Of a stretch of DNA of 64,000 nt, positions 26,276 through 34,219 are shown piece by piece. The notes under the pieces are model-generated. The model did no database searches, was not told the origin of the DNA, and worked only from the letters and a program-made list of their open reading frames with translations. Source of the stretch: Corallococcus sp. NCRR (lineage in GTDB: Bacteria; Myxococcota; Myxococcia; Myxococcales; Myxococcaceae). The first letter of the stretch is position 1. Each line of letters begins with the position of its first letter. Location of the stretch: the NCBI RefSeq assembly GCF_026965535.1, contig NZ_CP114039.1:8849461-8913460 (forward strand), given 5' to 3'. The translations under genes were made by a program, and so were the position numbers.

Positions 26276-26695
26276 ATGCACACGACGAACGCGAAGAAGC
26301 AGCAGCGCCGCAAGAACCGCGGCATGACCCTCATCGAGATCATGGTGGTCATCACCATCCTCGGGCTCATCGCGGCGGCGGTGGGCGTGGCCGTCATTCC
26401 CAAGCTGGAAGAGGCCAAGCAGGACACGGCGCGCCTGGACATCCGCAACATCCAGAGCGCCATGAAGCTCTACTACACGAAGAAGGGCTCCTACCCGGAC
26501 ACCGCCACGGGCCTCAAGGCGCTGGTGGACACCAACAACCTGGAGCGCATGCCCATGGACCCCTGGGGCCGTGAGTACGTGTACATGAACGAGGGCGGCA
26601 AGCCGGTCATCACCAGCTACGGCGCCGACGGCAACCCGGGCGGCGAGGGCTCCGACGCCGACATCTCCTCCAAGGACCAGAACGCCAAGCCGTAA
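26276..26695 (+). CDS. gspG: Major pseudopilin GspG
   Basis: A 139-residue major pseudopilin starting MHTTNAKK at 26276. The prepilin-peptidase site is RG followed by MTLIEIMVV (Met at +1, Glu at +5). A hydrophobic stalk helix and the globular domain follow, including the PMDPWGREY turn and the calcium-loop region GADGNPGGEGSDADI. Length is typical. It polymerises into the pseudopilus after processing by a prepilin peptidase, which is not in the window and is probably PilD elsewhere. A divergent GspG-like gene follows. Confidence 0.95.
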   Translation: MHTTNAKKQQRRKNRGMTLIEIMVVITILGLIAAAVGVAVIPKLEEAKQDTARLDIRNIQSAMKLYYTKKGSYPDTATGLKALVDTNNLERMPMDPWGREYVYMNEGGKPVITSYGADGNPGGEGSDADISSKDQNAKP

Positions 26696-26753
26696 CGGGC
26701 GTTTTCCTGAAGCAAAGCCGCGCCTCCCGCGTGTTGTCGTAGGAATGCCCGTG

Positions 26754-27221
26754 ATGACTCCCGAGCACACTTCCTCACCGACGTCCGCGCGCGAGGCGCG
26801 CGCCGTTCCCAGCGGGCAGGCCCGCGCCCGTTCCCCGCGCACGGGCCGCCTGCTGCTGCTGGGCGTCTTCGTGGTCGCCACCCTGCTTGCGTTCACGCTG
26901 GTGTGGGTGACCGAGGACAACACCCTCACCCCGACACAGCGCCAGGCGCGCGAGCAGATCCGCCGGCTGGAGGGCTTCTTCAAGGCCTACCACCGGCTGA
27001 TGGGCTCCTTCCCCACGCAGGCGGAGGGCTTCGCGCCGCTCATCGCCTCCAAGGTGCTGGACAGCACGCCTATCGACCCGTGGGGCCACCCGTACATCTA
27101 CCGCATGGAGGGCAAGACGGGCGCCGTGCTGTCGCTGGGCTCCGACGGCAAGCCCGGCGGCACCGGCGACGCCGCGGACATCTTCTCAGGCGGCATCGTG
27201 GCACAGGAGGTGCAGCCTTGA
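26754..27221 (+). CDS. GspG-like protein without a prepilin processing site
   Basis: A 155-residue protein (start at ATG 26754, nine bases after AGGA; an ATG at 26745 abuts that site and is less likely). The C-terminal half matches the GspG globular domain: a long helix (QAREQIRRLEGFFKAY), SFPTQAEGF, PIDPWGHPYIY and the calcium-loop region GSDGKPGGTGDAADI. The N-terminus is instead a basic leader of about 30 residues and an ordinary membrane helix (LLLLGVFVVATLLAFTLVWV), with no G-(F/M/L)-TLIE site and no Glu at +5. It cannot be processed or assembled like a pseudopilin and is probably a membrane-anchored paralogue. Its stop overlaps the TTG start of gspH. Confidence 0.75.
   Translation: MTPEHTSSPTSAREARAVPSGQARARSPRTGRLLLLGVFVVATLLAFTLVWVTEDNTLTPTQRQAREQIRRLEGFFKAYHRLMGSFPTQAEGFAPLIASKVLDSTPIDPWGHPYIYRMEGKTGAVLSLGSDGKPGGTGDAADIFSGGIVAQEVQP
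27205..27220 (+). promoter_or_regulatory. AGGAGG and TTG that set the gspH start
   Basis: A perfect AGGAGG (27205-27210) lies seven bases before TTG (27218-27220). The next in-frame ATG at 27230 is 19 bases away. The TTG overlaps the stop of the preceding gene (TTGA), the same coupling as the ATGA overlaps further on. Confidence 0.6.
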
Positions 27222-27952
27222 AGCCGGCCATGTCCCCTGCTCCCGCCCGCCGCCGTCGCGCCCAGCGCGGCCTCACGCTGATTGAAATCTCCATCGCGCT
27301 GGCCATCGCGGCGGTGATGTTCGCCGCGGTGACCATTGGCATCGGCGCCATCACCGGCGCGAAGGCGAAGGGCAGCGCCACGGAGCTCGCGGGCGTCATC
27401 CGCTCGCTCTACGACTCGGCGGCGCTCAGCGGCAGGACGTGCCGGCTGGTGTTCGAGATCCCCGACCCGAAGCGCGAGGAGGCCACGAAGTACCACGCCG
27501 AATGCGCCGCGGGCGGCGTCACCACCTCGCGCGACCGGGACGCGGCGCTGCGCGACGAAGCGCGCGACCGCGAGCGCGCCCGGAAGGAAGGCAACAGCGG
27601 TGGGGACTCGCGCAAGAACTACACGCGCTCGGAGGGCTCGCAGCCGTCCGCGCAGGAGCTGATGGACGAGGAGAAGAACCGCATCGAGTCCCAGTCCACC
27701 TTCTCCGCGTACACCGCGGAGGAGATCTCCCCCAAGACGCTCCCGGCGGGCGTGGCGGTGTCGGTGTGGACGCGGCAGCAGCGGGAGCCGGTGGAGAGCG
27801 GCGTGGCCTATCTCTACTTCTTCCCGCAGGGCTACACGGAGAAGGCCATGGTCTTCCTGCGCCAGGGTGACAACGCCTGGACGCTGGACGTGTCACCCCT
27901 GACGGGCAAGGTGTTCATCGCATCCGAGGCCCTGGAGGTGCCCCGCTCATGA
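27218..27952 (+). CDS. gspH: Minor pseudopilin GspH
   Basis: A 244-residue minor pseudopilin with a TTG start chosen by its ribosome site. The prepilin site is RG followed by LTLIEISIA, with Glu at +5. GspH is usually about 170-190 residues; here a charged insertion of about 60 residues (roughly 100-165, rich in Arg, Asp, Glu, Ser) interrupts the globular domain. The C-terminal part (GVAYLYFFPQG, then DVSPLTGKVFI) is typical of the FimT/GspH fold. Minor pseudopilins start and cap the pseudopilus. The stop overlaps the gspI ATG (ATGA). Confidence 0.88.
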   Translation: MKPAMSPAPARRRRAQRGLTLIEISIALAIAAVMFAAVTIGIGAITGAKAKGSATELAGVIRSLYDSAALSGRTCRLVFEIPDPKREEATKYHAECAAGGVTTSRDRDAALRDEARDRERARKEGNSGGDSRKNYTRSEGSQPSAQELMDEEKNRIESQSTFSAYTAEEISPKTLPAGVAVSVWTRQQREPVESGVAYLYFFPQGYTEKAMVFLRQGDNAWTLDVSPLTGKVFIASEALEVPRS

Positions 27953-28881
27953 CGACCCCAACGCGCAGGCGCTCGGGCTTCACCCTGCTGGAGACGATGG
28001 TGGCCATGGCCATCCTCAGCGTCGCGCTGATGGCCATCTTCGACCTCAACTCCGGGGCGGTGGCGAACCACGTCTACACCAAGCGGCTCACCGTGGCGTC
28101 GCTCCTGTCCCGCTCGAAGATGACGGACCTGGAGCAGAAGCTCTACGACGACGGCTTCGAGCAGGACGACGATGAGCAGTCCGGCGACTTCTCCGACGAG
28201 GGCTGGCCCCAGTTCAAGTGGCGCGCCCGCATCATCGCGCCCAAGACGGACGGCGTGACGCCGGACCAGCTCATCGGCGCCATCTTCAACCTGCCCATGG
28301 GCGGCGGTGACTCCGGCGACCCGCTGGGCGGCCTGGCCGGCCTCTTTGGCGGCGGTGGCGGCGACAGCAAGGGCGGCACGCCCCCGGGCGGCACCACCAC
28401 GGCCAGCCCCCTGGGCGCGTCCGCCATGAGCATGGCGCAGCCCATGTTCACGCAGATGGTGGACCAGCTCACCAAGTCCGTCCGCGAGGTGCACCTCACC
28501 GTGTACTGGAAGGAAGGCACCCAGGTGGAGAGCGTGGACGTGGTGACGCACGTCGTGTCCCTGGGGCCTGGCGGCGACCGCAACGGCGGCTTCACGCCCA
28601 ACGCGGGCAGCACGCCGGGCGCGGAGAACCAGTGGGTGAACCCGCGCACGGGCCAAGTGGTGGACAACCCCATCCCCGGCCCCAACGGGCAGATGCTGGA
28701 CCCGAACACGCGCGAGCCGCTGGTGAACCGGAAGGCCCAGCTTGATCAGCTCAACAGGAACATGGGCGGCGGCAACGGCAACCCCGGCACCAACCCGCGC
28801 GCGCCGGGCGGTGGCATCTTCGGCGGCCGCGGTGGCCTGCCCAACCTGCCGAGCCTGCCTCGCGGAGGGAGCATCCGATGA
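27949..28881 (+). CDS. gspI: Minor pseudopilin GspI with large insert and tail
   Basis: A 310-residue protein with the prepilin site SG followed by FTLLETMVAM. GspI is normally about 125 residues. Here the core (1-112 and about 175-204, ending VYWKEGTQVESVDVVTHVV) is split by a Gly/Ser-rich loop (118-152), and a further about 105 residues form a Gly/Asn/Pro-rich tail. GspI forms the pseudopilus tip with GspJ and GspK. The additions would project from the tip. They may be disordered and, by inference, could touch cargo or the secretin. Overlaps gspH and gspJ by four bases each. Confidence 0.88.
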   Translation: MTTPTRRRSGFTLLETMVAMAILSVALMAIFDLNSGAVANHVYTKRLTVASLLSRSKMTDLEQKLYDDGFEQDDDEQSGDFSDEGWPQFKWRARIIAPKTDGVTPDQLIGAIFNLPMGGGDSGDPLGGLAGLFGGGGGDSKGGTPPGGTTTASPLGASAMSMAQPMFTQMVDQLTKSVREVHLTVYWKEGTQVESVDVVTHVVSLGPGGDRNGGFTPNAGSTPGAENQWVNPRTGQVVDNPIPGPNGQMLDPNTREPLVNRKAQLDQLNRNMGGGNGNPGTNPRAPGGGIFGGRGGLPNLPSLPRGGSIR

Positions 28882-29552
28882 AGCGGCGCATGCGTGGCTT
28901 CACCCTCATGGAGGTCATGGTCGCGGTGGGCATCACCGCCCTCATGGGCACCGTCGTGGCCCTGGCCTTCCAGACGGGCATCAACGCCAAGGAGGTCGTG
29001 GAGGGCGAGGCGGAGCGCTACCGCATGGTGCGCGTGTCGCTCAACCGCATGGCGCGCGAGGTCGGCTCCGCGTTCGTGAGCGACCGCTATGATTTGCGCC
29101 GCTTCCGCGACCAGAACGACCGGCCCACCAACTTCATTGGCGAGCGCGACAAGCTGACCTTCACGACGTTCGCGCACCAGCGCCTGTACACGGACGTGAA
29201 GGAGTCCGACCAGGCGGTGGTGGAGTACTTCGTGGAGAACTCCTCCGAGCGCGGCGCCCGGCAGCGCCAGGACCTGAAGCGGCGGGTGAACCCCAACGTG
29301 GGGGACCGCATGGACCGGGGCGGCACCACGGACGTCCTCTTCGAGGGCGTCAAGAGCGTGGAGTTCGCCTACTGGGATTCGGACAAGAAGGAGTGGGACG
29401 ACGAATGGGACACGCGGCGCACGGAGAAGAAGGACATCCTCCCCTCGCGCGTGCGCATCACCGTCATCGCCCTGGATGAGTCGGGCAAGGAGGCGCGCTA
29501 CACCACGCAGGCGCGCATCCTGCTCAACACCACCCTGCCGAGGTTCAACTGA
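28878..29552 (+). CDS. gspJ: Minor pseudopilin GspJ
   Basis: A 224-residue minor pseudopilin with the prepilin site RG followed by FTLMEVMVAV. The globular domain has the YRMVRVSLNRMAREVGSAF helix and the FEGVKSVEFAYWD strand typical of GspJ, and a basic C-terminus. Length is within the family range. A ggaggg ribosome site precedes the ATG, which overlaps the gspI stop. The gspK ATG overlaps the gspJ stop by one base (TGATG). Confidence 0.92.
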   Translation: MKRRMRGFTLMEVMVAVGITALMGTVVALAFQTGINAKEVVEGEAERYRMVRVSLNRMAREVGSAFVSDRYDLRRFRDQNDRPTNFIGERDKLTFTTFAHQRLYTDVKESDQAVVEYFVENSSERGARQRQDLKRRVNPNVGDRMDRGGTTDVLFEGVKSVEFAYWDSDKKEWDDEWDTRRTEKKDILPSRVRITVIALDESGKEARYTTQARILLNTTLPRFN

Positions 29553-30985
29553 TGGCCTTCCCCTACTTCCAGCAGGCGTCCCGCCGGCGCGGCAAGGCGC
29601 GGACGGCCGTCCCCCAGGCGCTGGCGCCGCGGCGCTCCCCGGCGGAGCGCAAGCACCGGCGCTCGCGCGGCGTGGCGCTCATCATCGCGCTCGTGTCCAT
29701 CACGCTGCTCACGGTGGTGGCCACGGAGTTCGCCTACAACAGCCGCGTGGACCTGCAGCTCGCCGCCAACCAGCGCGACGAAGTGCGCGCCTACTACATG
29801 GCCCGCTCCGGCATCTCCCTGGGGCGGCTGCTCCTGCGCTTCCAGAAGCAGGTGGACCAGACGCCCATCCCCAACCCCGCGAGCCTCCTGAGCGGTCTCA
29901 TGGGCGGGGCACTGGGCGGCGGCGCCCCCGGCGGCACCGGCGCGAACGCGTTCCAGCCGCAGTCGCTCAACCTCCAGCTCTGGAAGCTGGCGCGGGTGGA
30001 CTGCCACATGCTCAAGGGGCTGGTGAAGAGCGACGGCGCGCAAGGCGAGGACGGCCGCCCCGTGGAGACGGAGCCCGTGCAGGTGGACTCCAACTTCCAG
30101 ATGGAGGGCGAGGACGGGGAGGGCGCGGGCGCGCCGATGGCGGCGCAGATGCCGCGGCGCTCCTTCGGCGGCTTCGAGGGCTGCTTCCTCGCGACCATCA
30201 GCGACGAGGAGGAGAAGCTCAACGTCATGCGCCTGAACACCGGCGGCGCGGAGGCGCAGGCCACCGCCCTGCGCATGGCGGACATGTTCGCGGACAAGCG
30301 CTTCGAGTTCCTCTGGCAGCAGGACGACGCCAACCACGTGCGCTCCACGCCGCAGGACGCCGTCATCGCGCTGAAGGACTGGTCGGACGAGGACACCACC
30401 CAGTCCACCTTCAACCGCAACGACCCCACCAACCCCTTCGTCGCGGGCTTCGCGGACGAGGGTTCCCCGTACAGCCGCTACGAACCGCGCTATGACGTCA
30501 AGAACGCGCGCTTCGACAGCCTGGATGAGCTGTACCGCGTGCATGGCGTCAACGACCGCTTCATGGCGGCCTTCCGCGACCGGCTCACGGTGTACCCGGA
30601 CATCAACTCCAAGCCGAACATCAACACCGACGACCCCATCATGCTGGGGCTGGCCATCATGTCCGCCGCGGACCCCAACCGTCCGGACCCGCGCCTGACG
30701 GACCCGGTGTTCCTCAACGAGCTCATCAGCCGCATCCGCGCCGCGCGCATGTTCAACTTCTTCGGCATGTCGGTGGCGGACTTCCTGGGCGTGGTGGAGC
30801 AGGCGGGCATCGCGGTCAACCCCCTCATCAAGGGCAACGTCCAGCAGAACCGCTACCTGGGCGACAAGAGCAAGACGTTCACCATCAAGTCCGTGGGAGA
30901 AGCGGGCAGCGTCCAGAAGACGCTCACCGCCGTCATCCGCCTGGACGACGGGCTGGGCAAGCTCGTGTATTACAGAGAGGAATAG
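29552..30985 (+). CDS. gspK: Pseudopilus tip protein GspK
   Basis: A 477-residue protein. Its prepilin-like start is preceded by an unusually long basic leader of about 45 residues, and the processed end is RG followed by VALIIALVS. It lacks the +5 Glu, as GspK normally does, which places it at the tip. The NSRVDLQLAANQRDEVRAYYMARSG-type helix and the central domain with paired SAM-like helices follow. An acidic, Gly/Ala-rich insert lies near 115-200. It is somewhat longer than enteric GspK (about 330). It should cap the pseudopilus with GspI/J. Confidence 0.92.
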   Translation: MAFPYFQQASRRRGKARTAVPQALAPRRSPAERKHRRSRGVALIIALVSITLLTVVATEFAYNSRVDLQLAANQRDEVRAYYMARSGISLGRLLLRFQKQVDQTPIPNPASLLSGLMGGALGGGAPGGTGANAFQPQSLNLQLWKLARVDCHMLKGLVKSDGAQGEDGRPVETEPVQVDSNFQMEGEDGEGAGAPMAAQMPRRSFGGFEGCFLATISDEEEKLNVMRLNTGGAEAQATALRMADMFADKRFEFLWQQDDANHVRSTPQDAVIALKDWSDEDTTQSTFNRNDPTNPFVAGFADEGSPYSRYEPRYDVKNARFDSLDELYRVHGVNDRFMAAFRDRLTVYPDINSKPNINTDDPIMLGLAIMSAADPNRPDPRLTDPVFLNELISRIRAARMFNFFGMSVADFLGVVEQAGIAVNPLIKGNVQQNRYLGDKSKTFTIKSVGEAGSVQKTLTAVIRLDDGLGKLVYYREE

Positions 30986-30986
30986 C

Positions 30987-32594
30987 ATGGCCCGCATTCT
31001 TGGCCTGGACCTGGGCAGCCACTCCGTGAAGGGGGTGGTCCTCACCTCCGGGACGAAAAGCAACACCACCCAGGCCTACGCGGAGGTGCGCCGCGCGCAG
31101 GAAGGCGACCGCGCGGACACGCTGCGCGCCGCCGTGGAGGAGCTGCTCGGGAAGATGCCGCAGGGGCACGTGGACCAGGTCGTCATCGCCCTGCCCGGCC
31201 CGTCCCTCACCACGCACGCGGTGAGCCTGCCCTTCTCCGACAGCAAGCGCGTGGAGGCGACGCTGCCCTTCGAGGTCGGCAGCCAGCTGCCGTTCGACAT
31301 CTCGGAGGTCGTCTACGACTACCAGGTGGTCGGCCAGAAGGACACCGGCGGCAAGGAGAAGGCCGCGGACCTGCTGGTGGGCGTGGTGAAGAAGGAGGAG
31401 CTCCAGTCGCTGCTGGCGCTCCTGGGCGGACTCCAGGTGGATCCGCGCGTCATCACACACCCGGCGCTCGCGTACCAGAACCTCCTCACCCAGCTGCCCG
31501 GGCTCTTCGAGGGCATGAGCGAAGGCGGCCCGGTGGCGGTGGTGGACATCGGCCACGAGCGCACGGCGGTGGCCATTGGCCAGCCGGGCAAGGGCGTGGA
31601 GTTCGCGCGCGCCTTCGCGGGCGGCGGGCGCGACCTGACGCGCGCCCTGGCCACGGAGTTCCAGACGACGGTGCCGGAGGCCCACGCGTGGAAGGAAGCG
31701 CACGGCGCCATGGCCAGCGCCGCGCAGGGGCCGGACGCCGAGCGCGCCGCGAACGCCTTCGTGCGCGGCCTGCAGCCGGTGCTGCGCGAGCTGCGCCCGT
31801 CCTTCAAGTCCTTCGCCGCGCGCACCCGCCAGCAGGTCTCCGCGGTGGTGCTGTGTGGCGGCACCGCGCGGATGCCGGGCCTGGCCGAGCAGCTGTCCAA
31901 GGACCTGAACCTGCCGGTGCGCGTGCTGGCGCTGCCGGTGGACGCGACGGAGAAGATTGGCCCCCGGGAGGCGCCGTCCGCGGCGCAGGCGTACGCGCTG
32001 GCCATGCGCGGCAACGCGGCCGGGGTGAAGGCGCCGCGCTTCAACCTGCGCCGGGGTGAGTTCGCCTTCAAGGGCGGCTACGACTACGTGAAGGACCGGC
32101 TGGGCCTCCTGGCCTCCTTCGCGGTGACGCTGCTCCTGCTGCTCATCGCCTTCGGCGTCGTGCGCAACACCGTCCTGTCGCGACGCGAGGCGGAGGTGGA
32201 CGCGGTGCTCTGCAAGACGACCCAGCGCATCCTGGGCACCTGCGAGACGAACTACGACCGCGCGCTGAACATGCTCAAGGGCGTGGAGAGCCCCGCCGCC
32301 GCGCTGCCCGCGATGTCCGCGGTGAACCTGCTGGCGGAGGTCACGCAGCGCATCCCGCCGGAGGTGCCGGTGAAGTTCGACCGCATCCAGGTGGACCTGG
32401 ACCGCATCATGCTCCAGGGAGAGACGGACAGCTCCAAGCAGATCGACACGCTCTCCGCCGCCTTGAAGGGCCACCGCTGCTTCAAGGACGTGAAGGAGGG
32501 CAAGGTGGAGAAGACACGCGACGGGCAGAAGGTGACCTTCCGCCTGGACGTGCAGGTGCAGTGCCCCGGCGAGCCGCCGGCGGGAGAGACGTGA
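30987..32594 (+). CDS. gspL: Type II secretion platform protein GspL
   Basis: A 535-residue bitopic protein. The cytoplasmic actin-like (PilM/GspL) domain spans about 1-350, opening ILGLDLGSHSVKGVVL and containing VVDIGHERTAVAIG and LCGGTARMPGL. One membrane helix follows near 370-392 (GLLASFAVTLLLLLIAFGVV), then a periplasmic ferredoxin-like part with two or three Cys. It recruits GspE to the membrane and pairs with GspM, encoded one base after its stop. The near-complete PilM-like nucleotide motif is better kept than in enteric GspL. Confidence 0.92.
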   Translation: MARILGLDLGSHSVKGVVLTSGTKSNTTQAYAEVRRAQEGDRADTLRAAVEELLGKMPQGHVDQVVIALPGPSLTTHAVSLPFSDSKRVEATLPFEVGSQLPFDISEVVYDYQVVGQKDTGGKEKAADLLVGVVKKEELQSLLALLGGLQVDPRVITHPALAYQNLLTQLPGLFEGMSEGGPVAVVDIGHERTAVAIGQPGKGVEFARAFAGGGRDLTRALATEFQTTVPEAHAWKEAHGAMASAAQGPDAERAANAFVRGLQPVLRELRPSFKSFAARTRQQVSAVVLCGGTARMPGLAEQLSKDLNLPVRVLALPVDATEKIGPREAPSAAQAYALAMRGNAAGVKAPRFNLRRGEFAFKGGYDYVKDRLGLLASFAVTLLLLLIAFGVVRNTVLSRREAEVDAVLCKTTQRILGTCETNYDRALNMLKGVESPAAALPAMSAVNLLAEVTQRIPPEVPVKFDRIQVDLDRIMLQGETDSSKQIDTLSAALKGHRCFKDVKEGKVEKTRDGQKVTFRLDVQVQCPGEPPAGET

Positions 32595-32595
32595 C

Positions 32596-33153
32596 ATGGG
32601 AAAGCTCAAGGAACTCTTCGCGCCCCTCCAGACGTGGTTCGAGCGGCTCTCCGACCGCGAGCGCAAGCTCGTGGCGCTGGCCAGCTCCGCGGTGCTGGTG
32701 TTCGTGCTCTTCGTCACCCTCTTCAGCTTCGCCAACAGCGCGCAGGGCTACCGCCGGCGCACGCAGGACAAGCTGGCGAAGCTGCAGGAGGTCCAGGCGC
32801 TGGCCATCAGCTACGGCCAGGCGCAGGCGGAGCGGCAGAACGTGGAGCAGCAGCTCACCCAGAGCAACGTGCGGCTGATTACGTACATTGAAGACAAGGC
32901 CACCGCCGCGGGCCTCACCGTCCCCAACATGACGCCCAAGGGCGACGTGGGAGTGGGGGACGGGAAGATCATCGAAAGCTCCGTGGAGCTGACCTTCACG
33001 GACGTGGACCTGCGCAAGCTGACGGACTTCCTGCGCACGGTGGAGACGGGCCCGGGCATCGTGAAGGTGAAGTACCTGCGCGTGGAGCCCCGGCCCGCCA
33101 CGGACACCCTGACGGCGTGGACAACCGTCGCCACCTACCGGATGAAGCAATAG
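32596..33153 (+). CDS. gspM: Type II secretion platform protein GspM
   Basis: A 185-residue bitopic protein: short cytoplasmic start with FERLSDRERKL, one membrane helix (about 25-45), a helical stretch (QDKLAKLQEVQALAISYGQAQAERQ) and a ferredoxin-like periplasmic domain (about 95-185). GspM partners GspL. Layout and size are standard. It follows gspL with one base between and precedes gspN by three bases. Confidence 0.9.
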   Translation: MGKLKELFAPLQTWFERLSDRERKLVALASSAVLVFVLFVTLFSFANSAQGYRRRTQDKLAKLQEVQALAISYGQAQAERQNVEQQLTQSNVRLITYIEDKATAAGLTVPNMTPKGDVGVGDGKIIESSVELTFTDVDLRKLTDFLRTVETGPGIVKVKYLRVEPRPATDTLTAWTTVATYRMKQ

Positions 33154-33156
33154 CCC

Positions 33157-34137
33157 ATGGCCACTGAAACCAAGACCGCCCGCTGGAAGCTCGTCCTGGG
33201 CTACGCCGCCTTCGCGGTGGTGGCGTTCATCCTCTGCCTGCTGCTCACGTTTCCCTATGACGCGGTCCGCTCGCGGCTGGTGACGGAGGCCGCGGCCCAC
33301 GGGATGGCGGTGCGCATGGACAGCCTGCGTCCCGGCCTGTCCGGCGTCACCGCCACCAACGTGCGGCTGAGCAAGCCGCCCACGCCGCTGGGCGCGGAGT
33401 CCGTCGCGGCGCTCGCCCGGGGCGAGTCCGGCGGGCTGGGCAAGGACGAGTTGGGCGAGGCGCTCATCTTCGACAGCGTGGCCCTGCGCCCGGCCCTCTT
33501 CCCGCCCGGCCTGGTGATGAAGCTGAAGGGCATGGGCGGCACGGTGAACATCCACGTGGGCGGCCTGAGCGGCACGTCGCTGAACGTGGACGTGGACGGC
33601 GTGCAGGCCGGCGGCGGCAACCTGCCGGCGTACACCGGCGTGGACATGGAGGGCACCCTCAACGCGAAGCTCGCGCTCAGCGCGCCGGGCACCCTGATTC
33701 GCGGCCAGCCGGTGGACTGGTCCCAGGCCTCCGGCACGGTGGCGCTGGACACCCAGGGGCTCACCATCAAGGGTGGCAAGGCAGCCATCCCCATGGGCGG
33801 CGGCCCGGCCATGCCCATGGAGCTGCCGCGCGTGGCGCTGGGCGAGCTCAAGGGCGACCTCCAGTTCGACAAGGGCATGGGCACGGTGCGCGACCTGAAC
33901 CTCAAGAGCGAGGACCTGGAGGGCTCCGGCACCGGCACGCTGAAGCTGGGCCGCCGGCTGGAGTACAGCGAGCTGGGGCTGGACGTGCGGCTGAAGTTCG
34001 AGCAGGCCTTCCAGCAGCGGCTGGGCCCCCTGGCGCTCGCCGTGAACATGCTGCCGCAGGACCGGGACAACCCGGGTTGGCGCGGCGGCCGGCTCACCGG
34101 CATGGTGAGCAGCCCCCGCTTCGGTCCCAAGCGGTAG
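33157..34137 (+). CDS. gspN: Type II secretion protein GspN
   Basis: A 326-residue protein with one N-terminal membrane helix (about 14-34, LGYAAFAVVAFILCLLLTF). A long beta-rich periplasmic domain follows, with repeated strands such as TVNIHVGGLSGTSLNVDVDGV and GLTIKGGKAAIPM, typical of GspN (AsmA-related). GspN is present in only part of the type II systems and its exact role is unsettled. It is the last gene of the operon; 82 bases separate it from the FHA activator. Confidence 0.87.
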   Translation: MATETKTARWKLVLGYAAFAVVAFILCLLLTFPYDAVRSRLVTEAAAHGMAVRMDSLRPGLSGVTATNVRLSKPPTPLGAESVAALARGESGGLGKDELGEALIFDSVALRPALFPPGLVMKLKGMGGTVNIHVGGLSGTSLNVDVDGVQAGGGNLPAYTGVDMEGTLNAKLALSAPGTLIRGQPVDWSQASGTVALDTQGLTIKGGKAAIPMGGGPAMPMELPRVALGELKGDLQFDKGMGTVRDLNLKSEDLEGSGTGTLKLGRRLEYSELGLDVRLKFEQAFQQRLGPLALAVNMLPQDRDNPGWRGGRLTGMVSSPRFGPKR

Positions 34138-34219
34138 GCCCCCGGTTGATGCCCGCGCACGCGCCGTGTAAAGCGCTGCGCGCGGCCCCGGGGTGTCCGG
34201 GCTTGGGAGAGAGTTCGTA

